From Aureimonas endophytica (GTDB taxonomy: Bacteria; Pseudomonadota; Alphaproteobacteria; Rhizobiales; Rhizobiaceae): a DNA stretch of 64,000 nucleotides. Shown one piece after another: positions 36,461-45,061 of the stretch. Under the pieces are notes generated by a model, which did not search any database, was not told the DNA's origin, and saw nothing but the letters and a program-made list of their open reading frames with translations. Position numbers and translations under genes: made by a program. The DNA is taken from NCBI RefSeq assembly GCF_014642635.1, contig NZ_BMIQ01000002.1, positions 1 through 64,000 on the forward strand. Direction: 5' to 3'. Every line of letters begins with the position of its first letter. Positions within the stretch are counted from its first letter, which is position 1.

Positions 36461-38784
36461 TGCAGCTGCCCCAGCGGGCCGCCGTCGAGCCGCGTGCCGC
36501 GATCGGCCAGCGCCTTCAGGACGTCCTGGCGCATGCCGAACAGCGCCACCGTGCCGTTGTGGACGACGAGGATCTTGTCGACGACATGGAGGAGGGAGGG
36601 GCGTTGGGTGATCGTCACCACGGTGATCTTCTGCTTTCGCGCATGGTCGAGGGCGCGGGCGAGGGCGGCGTCGCCGGCGCTGTCGAGATTGGAATTGGGC
36701 TCGTCGAGGACGACGAGCTTCGGATTGCCGAAGAAGGCGCGGGCGAGCGCGATGCGCTGCTTCTGGCCCCCGGAGAGCGGCGCGCCGTCGGCCGCGACGA
36801 AGGTCTCGTAGCCCTGCCCGAGGGAGGAGATCATCTCGTGGACGTCAGCGAGCTTGGCGGCGGCGAAGATGTCGGCATCGGTCGCGTCGTCGCGCATCCG
36901 GGCGATGTTCGCCTTCACGCTGGCCGGGAAGAGCTGCACGTCCTGCGGCAGATAGCCGATGCTCTCGCCGAACTGGCGCTGGTCCCAGTTCCTGAGGTCC
37001 ATCAGGTCGAGCCGCACCGAGCCGGAGGTCGGCAGGATCGAGCCGACCAGCATCTTGCCGAGCGTCGTCTTGCCGGCGCCCGAATTGCCGATGATGGCGA
37101 GGGAATCGCCCGGCGCCAGCGAGAAGCTGATGCCGTTGAGGACGACGCTCTTGGTGCCCTGCGGCACGAAGAGCAGGCGCTCGACATCGAGCCGCCCCTC
37201 GGGTTTCGGCAGGGTCAGGCGCTCGAAGTTCAAGGGCGAGCCCTGGAGCAGCGTCGCGATCCGGGCATAGGCGGCGCGGGTCTGGACGAAATGATGCCAG
37301 CCCTCGATGGCGCCCTCGATCGGGGCGAGCGCGCGGCCGGCGATGATCGAGGCGGCGATCACCATGCCGCCGGTGAGCTGGCCTTCGAGCGACAGATAGG
37401 CGCCCCAGCCGAGCATCGTCACCTGGGTCAGCATGCGCGCGGCGCGGCTGACGGCGGCGCAGGTGATGTTACGGTCCTGCGCGATCACCTGCGCCTTCAG
37501 CGAGGAGGCGGTGTCGCGGCCCCAGATGCGCACCGCCTCGGGGATCATCGCCAGCGCGTTGATGATCTGCGAGTTGCGCGACATCGAGTCGAGATGGACG
37601 TTCGCCTTCGCCTGATGAAGGTTGGCCTCGCCGAAGGGCGGCGCCGTCAGCTTCTGGTTCACCAGCGTGATGGCGAGGAGGATCAGCGAGGAGACGACGA
37701 CGATCATTCCCAGATGCGGATGCACGAGGAAGGTGGCGAGCACGAAGAAGGGCGCCATCGGCACGTCGAGAAAGGACAGGAGCACCGGCGAGACGAGGAA
37801 GGAGCGCAGCTGCTGGAGATCGCCGAGGATCTGGTATTCGCGGCCGTTGCCGTGCAGCGAGGCGCGCGCCGCCGCGCTCAGCACCGGGGCGCCGAGCTGG
37901 GCCGCGACCTCCACCGCCGTCCGCATCAGGATGAAGCGGCGGATGGCGTCGAAGACGGAATGGAGGATCACCGCGCCGACGATCACGGTGGTCAGCATGA
38001 TCAGCGTGTCGACCGAGCGGCTGGTCAGCACGCGGTCGGAGATCTGGAAGAGATAGATCGGGATCGCCAGGACGAGCACGTTGCTCGCCAGCGTGAAGAC
38101 GAGAGTGGCGACGAGGTTGCGGATGATGACCGCCTTCGCCTTGCGCAGCAGCGCGTTGAAGTCGACCGGCCCGAGGCGGCGATGGAAGACGCCGTCATTG
38201 CCGCCGCCGCCGCCATTGCCGCGCCCCTTGTCCGGCACGGTCGGCCCGCCGCCCCCGGCGACGGGCCGCGCCGGCACCGGGCCGCGATCGGCCTCGATCG
38301 TGATCATGCCGGGCGTGGGCGCGGGGCCGGGCGTCGCCTTGGCCTGGACCGGCTCGGCCGGCACGTCGCGCGCCTTGGGCGCGGCTGGAGCCGCAGGGAT
38401 TGGAGCCGCAGGGGCGGGAGCCGCAGGGGTTGGAGCGGCGGCGGGCGCCGGCGCGGCCACCGGCGGAACGGGCGGCGCGGCCGGCGGCGCGGGCTGAACC
38501 GGCAGCGGCGGTGGGGGAGCCGGGGCGGCGAGCGGCGGCGAGGGAAGGACGGGCGCGGCGGGCGGCGGCGCGATCTTGGCGGCGGGACCCCGGCGGACCT
38601 CGGCCATGATCGCCGCGACCGCCGTCTCCATGTCGCCGAAGGCCTCGTCGATGATCTCGTCGGCGCTTCGCGACGCCGCCGGCGCGGGGCGGCGGGGCGC
38701 GGGCGGCGGCGCGGCGTGATCCTCGGCCTCGTCGTCCCTCATGCGCAGCGAGTCGTAATCGCCGATCCGTGCCCGGTCGTCCAT
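36457..38784 (-). CDS. Type I secretion ABC transporter (PrtD family) with long Pro/Ala-rich N-terminus
   Basis: A 775-residue exporter. Residues about 1-205 are low-complexity: an acidic start, then a long Pro/Ala-rich stretch and a GGGGG linker. Six membrane helices follow (about 215-480) in an ABC exporter domain. The ATPase domain (about 510-760) has Walker A GNSGAGKTT, signature [14 protein letters not shown], Walker B LVVLDEPNSNLD and a switch His region TITQRPS in which the usual His is Gln-Arg. No C39 protease domain is present. Standard PrtD proteins are about 570-600 residues, so the N-terminal extension is extra. It starts 23 nt after the repeat-protein gene, its probable cargo. 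Confidence 0.92.
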   Translation of the reverse strand: MDDRARIGDYDSLRMRDDEAEDHAAPPPAPRRPAPAASRSADEIIDEAFGDMETAVAAIMAEVRRGPAAKIAPPPAAPVLPSPPLAAPAPPPPLPVQPAPPAAPPVPPVAAPAPAAAPTPAAPAPAAPIPAAPAAPKARDVPAEPVQAKATPGPAPTPGMITIEADRGPVPARPVAGGGGPTVPDKGRGNGGGGGNDGVFHRRLGPVDFNALLRKAKAVIIRNLVATLVFTLASNVLVLAIPIYLFQISDRVLTSRSVDTLIMLTTVIVGAVILHSVFDAIRRFILMRTAVEVAAQLGAPVLSAAARASLHGNGREYQILGDLQQLRSFLVSPVLLSFLDVPMAPFFVLATFLVHPHLGMIVVVSSLILLAITLVNQKLTAPPFGEANLHQAKANVHLDSMSRNSQIINALAMIPEAVRIWGRDTASSLKAQVIAQDRNITCAAVSRAARMLTQVTMLGWGAYLSLEGQLTGGMVIAASIIAGRALAPIEGAIEGWHHFVQTRAAYARIATLLQGSPLNFERLTLPKPEGRLDVERLLFVPQGTKSVVLNGISFSLAPGDSLAIIGNSGAGKTTLGKMLVGSILPTSGSVRLDLMDLRNWDQRQFGESIGYLPQDVQLFPASVKANIARMRDDATDADIFAAAKLADVHEMISSLGQGYETFVAADGAPLSGGQKQRIALARAFFGNPKLVVLDEPNSNLDSAGDAALARALDHARKQKITVVTITQRPSLLHVVDKILVVHNGTVALFGMRQDVLKALADRGTRLDGGPLGQLQ

Positions 38785-38807
38785 CGCCTCAACCCCTCTG
38801 CGAACTC

Positions 38808-40901
38808 TTACGCGGCCAGGACATGCATCGGGTCGGCCTGCACCGTGCCGAGCGGCAGCGCGCCGTGATGGGCGAGATCCGTCCCGCCATGCGAGCCCAT
38901 GTCCGGTTTCAGCATGTCGTCGCCGAGAAAGGCGACGGCCTCGTTGACCAGCGCGTCGCCGCCGAGCGGCGCGAGCTGCGGCGTGTGGGAGATCAGGTTC
39001 GCCTGGATCAGGATCTCGTCGGAATAGGCCTGGCCGCCGACATGGGTCGGGCCGAAGCCGTCGACATCGAGGATCGAGGCGCTGTTGACGAGCGTGTTGT
39101 GGCCGGTGGAGACGGTCCAGTCGGCGCTCGCGTCGCCCTTCACCTTATCCATGGCGAGGGCGACCTTGTCCGCATCGCCGAGGACGTTGGTCTGCTTGAC
39201 GAATTGCAGGTCGATGACGTCGCCGGTGATGTAGAGCGCCCGGACCACGCCGGAGCCGGCGAAGGCTTCGTCCTTCAGGACGTCGGCCGGGGCGCCCGTG
39301 CTGCCCTTGGCGAGATGGTCCGCCGCCTCGCGATAGGCGGCCGGCAACGCGTCGAAGCGGTCGGCCGCGCCGACATTGGTGATCCTCGCCTCGTTCCAGA
39401 GGAGGTTGCCATGGCTCGACACGCTGCCCGAACCGGCGGCGAAGCCGCTGACCGCGCCGACCGTGTCGTTGTCGAGCAGGATATTCGTCTGCGTGATGAC
39501 ATTGGCGTCGTAGACGCTGCCGCCGACGATGATGAGGTCGTAATAATGGCCGAGCTCGGCGAGCGAGGTATAGTTCGTCGCGTGGTTGTCGCCGGCGACG
39601 ACCTGGACCTTGTTGCCCGAGGCCGACATGATCGCGGTGTCGCGGTCCGACATGAAGTTGATCTGCTCGATCCAGTTGAGGATCATGAGATCGCCGGTGA
39701 CCTTGGTCACGGCCCAGTAGTTCGGGAAGTCGTGCGTGCCGCCGCTGCTCCCGGCCGACGCGGCATGGTCGGCGGCCGGATCGATCCGCCGGAAGCTCGC
39801 GATGTTGAAGGCGGCGGTCGCCGCGTCGTCGCCGGCATGGCCGAGCGTGGCGGTCAGCGTGTCGTCGTCGGCATAGGCGTTGATCTGGACGATCGCGTTC
39901 AGCTCGACATGGTTGCCGATCACGGCCGTCACCTTCGCCGCGAGCCAGTCGTTGGTCAGCGCCACGGCGTTGACGAGCGTGTTGCCGCCCGCCTGGATGT
40001 CGATCGAGGAATGCGGGGCGACGAGCCCTTCGCCGGCGGTGGTCGTGCCCTTGACGACGGCGGGCGTGTCGGGGCCGGGCGTGCCGCCGGCATTGCCGCC
40101 GTTGCGGAAGGAGGGCGTGAAGCCGGCGAAGGGATCGTCCGCCGCCGGCGCCGCGACGGCCGGCCGATAGGCGGCATAGTCGGGCACGGCCGCGTCGGCG
40201 GTGCCGTTGACGAAATCGCCGTCGAGAACCGCCGCCTTGGCGACGAAGACCGTCAGCTCGTCGCCGTTCGTCGGCGGCGTCGGCGCCTCGTAGGCGCGCA
40301 GCGTCGCGGCCGTGTCGTCGATGAAGCTCTTGATCGCCGCGTCCGAGCCGGGCGGCGCGACATGGGCGAGCGGCGAAAGCGCCAGCGTCTTGCCGATGAG
40401 CTGCGCCAGGGATTCGCCCGCCTGTTCCGTCGGGCGGAAGACGAGACCGTGGCCGCCGAGGTCGAGGCGGTCGTCGTCGGACAGGATCGCGGCCTGCGCG
40501 ACGACGACGGCGACGGAGCCGGGCGGCGTGACATGCGGCTCGGGCAGGGTGCCGGTCTGGCGCCACATCATGCCGGAGGTGTGCAGCTGCAACTCGCTCG
40601 TCCGCAGCTGGAAGAAGGAGGGCCAGGGCGTGAATTCGTGGAACAGCGCCGGTTCCGGCACCCGCTCGGAAAAGGCCCAATATTGCGCCGGGCCGGGTGC
40701 GGCGTAGGAGAGGGAGGGGGCGAAGTCGTCGAGATCGAAGGGGGCGCGGATGGTGACCTGCGTTTCCGCGTGGAGCGGGCGGTCGGCGGTCTGATGCGTC
40801 GCGGCGTAGAACTTGTAGTAGTCGTGGCGTGCGCGGGCCTCCTCGGTGGCGAGATGCCAGGAGCCGACGAAATGCGCGATCTCTTCGGTGATCTTGTCCA
40901 T
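38808..40901 (-). CDS. Repeat protein of 697 residues, probable type I secretion substrate or partner
   Basis: I do not recognise a named family. There is no signal peptide, membrane segment or cysteine. Residues 1-120 look globular with many aromatics. From about 130 on, a degenerate segment recurs with the form hydrophobic-x-hydrophobic, then Q-x-N, two hydrophobics, then D-x-D: VQINAYADDDT (about 338), EQINFMSDRDT (about 412), TQTNILLDNDT (about 470), KQTNVLGDADK (about 569), IQANLIS (about 632), with weaker versions AQAAILSDDDR (about 135) and AKAAVLDGDF. Each is flanked by G-N/D/H-x-hydrophobic turns (GNTLVNAVAL, HNTLVNSASI). Canonical RTX nonapeptides are missing. Located between the Gly-rich protein and the exporter genes, it is likely secreted by them. 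It could alternatively be an anchoring or nucleating factor for the Gly-rich protein. Confidence 0.7.
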   Translation of the reverse strand: MDKITEEIAHFVGSWHLATEEARARHDYYKFYAATHQTADRPLHAETQVTIRAPFDLDDFAPSLSYAAPGPAQYWAFSERVPEPALFHEFTPWPSFFQLRTSELQLHTSGMMWRQTGTLPEPHVTPPGSVAVVVAQAAILSDDDRLDLGGHGLVFRPTEQAGESLAQLIGKTLALSPLAHVAPPGSDAAIKSFIDDTAATLRAYEAPTPPTNGDELTVFVAKAAVLDGDFVNGTADAAVPDYAAYRPAVAAPAADDPFAGFTPSFRNGGNAGGTPGPDTPAVVKGTTTAGEGLVAPHSSIDIQAGGNTLVNAVALTNDWLAAKVTAVIGNHVELNAIVQINAYADDDTLTATLGHAGDDAATAAFNIASFRRIDPAADHAASAGSSGGTHDFPNYWAVTKVTGDLMILNWIEQINFMSDRDTAIMSASGNKVQVVAGDNHATNYTSLAELGHYYDLIIVGGSVYDANVITQTNILLDNDTVGAVSGFAAGSGSVSSHGNLLWNEARITNVGAADRFDALPAAYREAADHLAKGSTGAPADVLKDEAFAGSGVVRALYITGDVIDLQFVKQTNVLGDADKVALAMDKVKGDASADWTVSTGHNTLVNSASILDVDGFGPTHVGGQAYSDEILIQANLISHTPQLAPLGGDALVNEAVAFLGDDMLKPDMGSHGGTDLAHHGALPLGTVQADPMHVLAA

Positions 40902-41005
40902 GGCCGGTTCCCCCGAGGCGCGGCGTCTCCGGCGGCATCGGCGGAGGCGACGGATGGGCCGCGCGCTTGGCGCGCGCGGCCCGGTTTTCGCGGAAGGGAC
41001 GGGCC

Positions 41006-43093
41006 TCAGCTCGACGAGTGGTGCGCGCCGGCGTCGTCGCCGGAGATCGTCGAGTAGTGATCGCCGCCGACCACCGTCATGTCCACCGTATTGCCCTGGA
41101 GGTTGGCGCCCATGACGAAGGACTGGTTGAAGGCGCTGGTGTCGATCACCGCGTCGGCCGAGGCATGGCTGTAGCCCTGCACATAGCCGTCATGGCCGTT
41201 GTTCGAACCCCAGACGCCGCCGTCGCCGCCCGCGCCGCCGAAGCCGGCATTGGCCATCGAGTCGCCGATCGTGCCGCCGAGGCCGCCGAAGCCGGCGCCG
41301 CCGGTCGCCGCGCCGCCCGTGCCGCCTTCCGCCCAGGCGCCGCTGAGCGCCGAGGCCGTCGCCGCGCCGGCCGTCGCCGCGCCGCTCATCGCGTCGCCGC
41401 CGGTGGCCGCGCCGCTGATGCCGTGACCGGCCGTGGCGAGGCCGCCCGCGCCGGCATCGCCGGCGGTCGCCGTCGAGCTGCCGGTGCCCGAGCCCGAGCC
41501 GGAGCCCGTGCCGGAGCCCGAGCCGCCGGCGCCCGCGGCGCCGACCGAGCCGCTATTGCCGCCATTGCCGGAGGAATCGGAGGCGCCGCCGAGGCCGCCC
41601 GCCCCGCCGAGACCGCCCGTGCCGCCGGCGCCGCCGAAGCCGCCCGCGCCACCGGCCCCACCGGCGCCGCCGCCGCCCGCGTCACCGGAATTGCCGGCGC
41701 CGGCATTGTTGTTGGTGTTCGACAGGTCGCTGCCGAACGGATAGTTGCCGTCGGTGATGCTCGACAGGGACGGCCCGCCGTCGCTGATGCTGCCGCCATG
41801 GCTGGCGGAGGAAGCGTCGACGCCGGCCAGTGCGCCGGCGATGCCGCCTTCGCCGCCCGAACCGGCCGAGCCGCCTTCGCCGCCCGAGCCGCCGGTGCCG
41901 CCCGTTCCGCCGGTGCCGCCCGTGCCGCCGCTGCCGGCCGAGCCCGTGTTGCTGGCGCTGCCGCCGTCACCCGAAGTGCCGGCCGCGCCGCCGTCGCCGC
42001 CGAGCCCGCCGCCGAGGCCGATGCCCGCGCCGAGGCCGAGGCCGAGCGAGCCCGCCGCGCCGCCGGTCCCGCCGGTGCCGCCCGTCGCGCCGCCGCCCGT
42101 CGCGCCGCCGCTGCTCGCGCCGCCGCCCGCCACCAGGCCGGAGCTCGCATGGCCGCCGAGGCCGAGGCCGAGGGCCGGACCCGCCACCGCCAGGCCGCCG
42201 AGGCCGATGCCGCCATTGGCCGCGCCGCCCGTGCCGCCCTGGCCGCCGCCGGCATAGCCGCCGATCGCGAAGGCGCCGCCGCCTTCACCGCCCGAGCCGC
42301 CGGCGCTGATGCCGTCGGCCGCGCTGGAGGTGCCGCCGGTCGCGTTGCCGTTCTGGCTGAGCGTGCCGCTGTTGGAGATGTTGGATGCGGTGTCGTTGTC
42401 CGACATATGCGCGTTCTGGCTGATCACGGCGGCGCTGTTGCTGCCGTCGCCGTTCAGCGAGTTGTTCAGGATGTCCTTGAAGTCGACGCTGAACAGGCCG
42501 TCGATCGTCGAATCGTTGACCGAGACGCCGTCGATATGCGGCGTCTGATAGGCGTCCATGTTCAGCCCGACATCCACCGCCACGGTCGTCGTGCTGGTGA
42601 CGTCGGTATGGCTGGTATTGTCGTTGCTGTTGCTGCTGTGGTTGCCGTTCAGGTTGCCGTTGAGATTGGCCGAACCGTTGAGATTGCCGTTGGCGTTGAG
42701 GTTCTGGCCGACGCTGGAGCTGCCGGCATTGGCGCTGCCGCTGGCGCCGGCATTGCTGCCGCTGCCGGAATTGGAATTGCTGCCCGAGCCCGCGCCGCTG
42801 AGGGCACCGGACCCCGCCAGCGATCCCGCGCCGCTGAGGGCGCCGGCGCCCGCGCCGGAGCCGGACATGCTGCCGGTGTCCGAGGTCGAACTGTTGGTGT
42901 TGGAATTCTCGTTGGACTGGCTCTGATCCTGGCCTTGGCCCTGACCCTGGAGTTCGCCCTGGCCCTGAAGCTGGCCCTGGCCCTGGAGTTCGGCCTGGAG
43001 CTGACCCTGGCCCTGATCCTGATTCTGGCTGGGATCGCTGTCATGCGGCATACCGCCGGTGGAATTGTAGTTGTTGTTCCTCGTGTTCGACAT
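41006..43093 (-). CDS. Glycine/asparagine/glutamine-rich low-complexity protein, probable secreted fibre or matrix protein
   Basis: A 695-residue protein with no cysteine, signal peptide or membrane helix. Layout: Asn-rich start; QGQ/LQGQ repeats (about 24-58); Ser/Gly/Ala/Asn-rich region (60-160) with an NLNGN run; a short complex stretch (about 160-240) containing VISQNAHMSDNDT; a long GGxGG-type tract (about 250-640) resembling PE_PGRS or silk-like sequences; and a non-repetitive C-terminus (about 640-695) with INQSF-like and GNTVDMTVVGGDHYSTISGDD segments, the second quoted only in part as TVDMTVVGG and YSTISGDD. The start has AAAGGGAGG upstream. As first gene of the exporter operon, and with an uncleaved N-terminus, it is most likely exported by the type I system through its C-terminal signal. 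Confidence 0.75.
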   Translation of the reverse strand: MSNTRNNNYNSTGGMPHDSDPSQNQDQGQGQLQAELQGQGQLQGQGELQGQGQGQDQSQSNENSNTNSSTSDTGSMSGSGAGAGALSGAGSLAGSGALSGAGSGSNSNSGSGSNAGASGSANAGSSSVGQNLNANGNLNGSANLNGNLNGNHSSNSNDNTSHTDVTSTTTVAVDVGLNMDAYQTPHIDGVSVNDSTIDGLFSVDFKDILNNSLNGDGSNSAAVISQNAHMSDNDTASNISNSGTLSQNGNATGGTSSAADGISAGGSGGEGGGAFAIGGYAGGGQGGTGGAANGGIGLGGLAVAGPALGLGLGGHASSGLVAGGGASSGGATGGGATGGTGGTGGAAGSLGLGLGAGIGLGGGLGGDGGAAGTSGDGGSASNTGSAGSGGTGGTGGTGGTGGSGGEGGSAGSGGEGGIAGALAGVDASSASHGGSISDGGPSLSSITDGNYPFGSDLSNTNNNAGAGNSGDAGGGGAGGAGGAGGFGGAGGTGGLGGAGGLGGASDSSGNGGNSGSVGAAGAGGSGSGTGSGSGSGTGSSTATAGDAGAGGLATAGHGISGAATGGDAMSGAATAGAATASALSGAWAEGGTGGAATGGAGFGGLGGTIGDSMANAGFGGAGGDGGVWGSNNGHDGYVQGYSHASADAVIDTSAFNQSFVMGANLQGNTVDMTVVGGDHYSTISGDDAGAHHSSS
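41180..42346 (-). repeat. Gly-rich coding repeat (GGxGG/GTGG tract)
   Basis: Codons 250-637 of the low-complexity protein are dominated by Gly with Ala, Ser and Thr, in short units such as GGTGGTGGTGG and GGAGGLGGA. The GCC-GCC-rich plus strand here also gives long antisense open frames. Such tracts are prone to length variation between strains. Confidence 0.85.
42920..43024 (-). repeat. QGQ/LQGQ coding repeat
   Basis: About 35 codons read as tandem variants of L-Q-G-Q-G-Q (plus-strand units CTGGCCCTGG). Gln content is extreme compared with every other gene in the window. Confidence 0.85.
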
Positions 43094-43739
43094 TGCCGTA
43101 TCCTCCCTTTGGATACCGCGACCGGGGAACCGCCTTCATCTCTAACGCGGTTATGGCGATCGCGATGGTTTCGACATGACTGCACTTGCGGACTTCGGAC
43201 GGAGGCGGATCGGCGGCCGGTGAAACGGAACGAACGGCCTTGGGCCCGCGACCGGACCTGACGACACGACTTCTCCCTGCCTGGCGCGAACGCAAACAAC
43301 GCCAAGCTTCGACAAGCCCGTCGGCAAGCATCGACTTCGGTATGAGTTGGTCTCTTGTTGCCCTATCCTCCGATGTGGCAACGGATGAATTCTTACGAGG
43401 ACCACAGGCGCATGTCAGCCGCCATTTCGATCTAGACCCTCGCCAAAGTTGCGGAAAATCCGGTGCTGTCACGGCTCGAAACACCAGCCGTGCACGGGTT
43501 TGAGGCAGTTCGATAGCGCGACTGGCTATCAAATGAGCGTAAGGAATCGGCAAGCTTTTCATGCTTCCCTAGCGGAATTATCAGCCGGGAAGCGTATTTT
43601 TAGATCGTATAAATCGACCGATCTATATCGGAAAGGCGAAACCCACGATAGGGTTATGTAGATCGAACGTAATGTGCGGTGCAATAAACGATCAGTCGCA
43701 GTGCATAGGTTTTAATCGTTTTGTTTACGGCGTTCCACC
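43094..43739. promoter_or_regulatory. 646-nt divergent region between the matrix gene and its LuxR-type neighbour
   Basis: Coding frames are short and unconvincing. The right half (about 43545-43735) is clearly AT-richer than the rest of the window. It holds a palindrome CCGAT-CTAT-ATCGG at 43618-43631 and further CGATC/GATCG-type half sites (TAGATCGT at 43601, GTAGATCG at 43658, ACGATCAG at 43688). This is the expected place for promoters of the Gly-rich protein and the LuxR-type gene and for binding sites of that regulator. Confidence 0.55.
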
Positions 43740-44534
43740 ATGGCAAGCATGATCGATACTTCGGACGTGGCGGCGAGCGCCGTGCTGGGCACTGTTCCCA
43801 TGCGGCGGCGGACCCTGCTGATCATCGGCGACGACGAGGACTGCGTGTCCCGCAACCTGCTCCATGCCATGGCGCTCGAATTTCCGGGCCTGCGCGTCAG
43901 CATCTCCTCCGAGCTGGAGGCGGCCTATCAGCGCTTCGATCCGCAGCTTGCCCTCATTCTCGTCGATGTCGCGCTGCGGGAGGACCTGCGCGAGCACGCC
44001 CCCGCCATCCTGCGCTCCCAGCCCGGCGCCTCGCTCGCCCTGTTCTTCTCGGACGAGCGCGCGGTGGTGGACTGGCCGGACGTGCTCGGCACGCCCTTCG
44101 TGCGCAGCGTCCTGCCGATGAATCTGCGTCTCGATGTCTGGCTGGCGGCGATGCGGCTGATCCTGATCGGCGGCGACTATCTGCCCTTCGCGCTGCTCGG
44201 CGCCTTCGCCTCCCGCGCGGCGGGCGGCGCGGTCCTCGAGCGAAGCGCGCCGCCGCCCGCGCCGATGCTCGGCCCGCGTCCCGGCTTCCGCGACCTGACG
44301 CTGCGCGAGCAGCAGATCCTCGAACTCGTGGCGCGCGGCCGGCAGAACAAGCTGATCGCGGCGGCGCTCGATCTGTCCGAGCACACGGTGAAGATCCATC
44401 TCCACAACATCATCCGCAAGCTCGGCGTCCACAACCGCACGGAGGCGGCGCGGCTCTATCTCGACGGTCTGGCCGCCCGGCCGGCCGCGCGCGGCGGCGA
44501 GGGGGCGCGGCCCGAACCGCCGCTGATGCCGTGA
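43740..44534 (+). CDS. LuxR-type regulator with receiver-like N-terminus
   Basis: A 264-residue regulator. Residues about 22-140 have a receiver-like pattern: a hydrophobic strand LLIIGDDEDC with an acidic pair, and LALILVDVAL with Asp at the phosphorylation-site position; conservation beyond this is weak, so phosphorylation is uncertain. Residues about 182-245 are a LuxR helix-turn-helix: LTLREQQILELVARGRQNKLI, quoted in part as TLREQQILELVA, then DLSEHTVKIHLHNIIRKLGV. The gene is divergent from the exporter operon and its stop overlaps the next start (GTGA). It is probably the local regulator of the matrix/export genes. The Shine-Dalgarno is weak, so the start could be a few codons later. 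Confidence 0.85.
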   Translation: MASMIDTSDVAASAVLGTVPMRRRTLLIIGDDEDCVSRNLLHAMALEFPGLRVSISSELEAAYQRFDPQLALILVDVALREDLREHAPAILRSQPGASLALFFSDERAVVDWPDVLGTPFVRSVLPMNLRLDVWLAAMRLILIGGDYLPFALLGAFASRAAGGAVLERSAPPPAPMLGPRPGFRDLTLREQQILELVARGRQNKLIAAALDLSEHTVKIHLHNIIRKLGVHNRTEAARLYLDGLAARPAARGGEGARPEPPLMP

Positions 44535-45037
44535 ACGCGCCCGTCCCCCAGCGCCTGTCGCGCTTTCAGGAAGTGCTGCTGCTCGTCGGCCAGCTCAACT
44601 ACAGCTGGACCAATACCGAAAGCCTCCTCATCCATCTCATCGCCGGCTTAGCTAGAGTCGAGAAGGAGGTGGCGATCGTCATCTTCCTCACGCTGAACAC
44701 CGGCAAGGCGCGGATCGAACTGGTGGAGCGTCTCGCCAAGACGCGTCGCGTCGATCCGGCGCTGCGCCGCGAGGTGCTCGGCGCCATGCGGCAGATGACG
44801 CGCCAGGCCAAGCTGCGCAACAAGTACAGCCATTGCATCTACGCCTTCGACGAGACCGGCTCGCACGCCTCGACGCAGCTGATGCGCATCTTCGACAGCG
44901 AGACGGAGATCCGCTACGGCAAGACCGAGGATCTCGGACCGGACGAGATGCAGGCGATCATGACGGCGGTCGCCGAGATCAAAGGCGTCAACGCCGCCAT
45001 CTGGGACATCGTCCAGCGCTACGACTTTCCGCGCTGA
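44531..45037 (+). CDS. Conserved hypothetical helical protein with HEPN-like RX4H motif
   Basis: A 168-residue, all-helical soluble protein starting at a GTG that overlaps the LuxR-type stop. The N-terminal half (QLNYSWTNTESLLIHLIAGL, then IVIFLTLNTGKARIELVERLA) and the motif RNKYSH near residue 100 (Arg, four residues, His, followed by CIY) resemble HEPN-type helical proteins, in which RX4-6H can be a ribonuclease site. There is no nucleotidyltransferase partner beside it. Translational coupling to the regulator suggests a shared role. A catalytic function is not shown. Confidence 0.65.
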   Translation: MNAPVPQRLSRFQEVLLLVGQLNYSWTNTESLLIHLIAGLARVEKEVAIVIFLTLNTGKARIELVERLAKTRRVDPALRREVLGAMRQMTRQAKLRNKYSHCIYAFDETGSHASTQLMRIFDSETEIRYGKTEDLGPDEMQAIMTAVAEIKGVNAAIWDIVQRYDFPR

Positions 45038-45061
45038 AAGGGCCAAACCTCCGGCCGAGGC

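Noticed and set aside
41006-43093. Classical RTX toxin or PE_PGRS protein
   Set aside because: No GGxGxDxUx nonapeptide series and no PE domain; the resemblance is limited to Gly-rich composition.
40967-43261. Long plus-strand frames rich in Arg/Ala/Pro opposite the Gly-rich gene
   Set aside because: They mirror GGC/GCC repeats of the real minus-strand gene. The minus-strand frame has the proper ribosome site (GGGAGG) and varied end domains.
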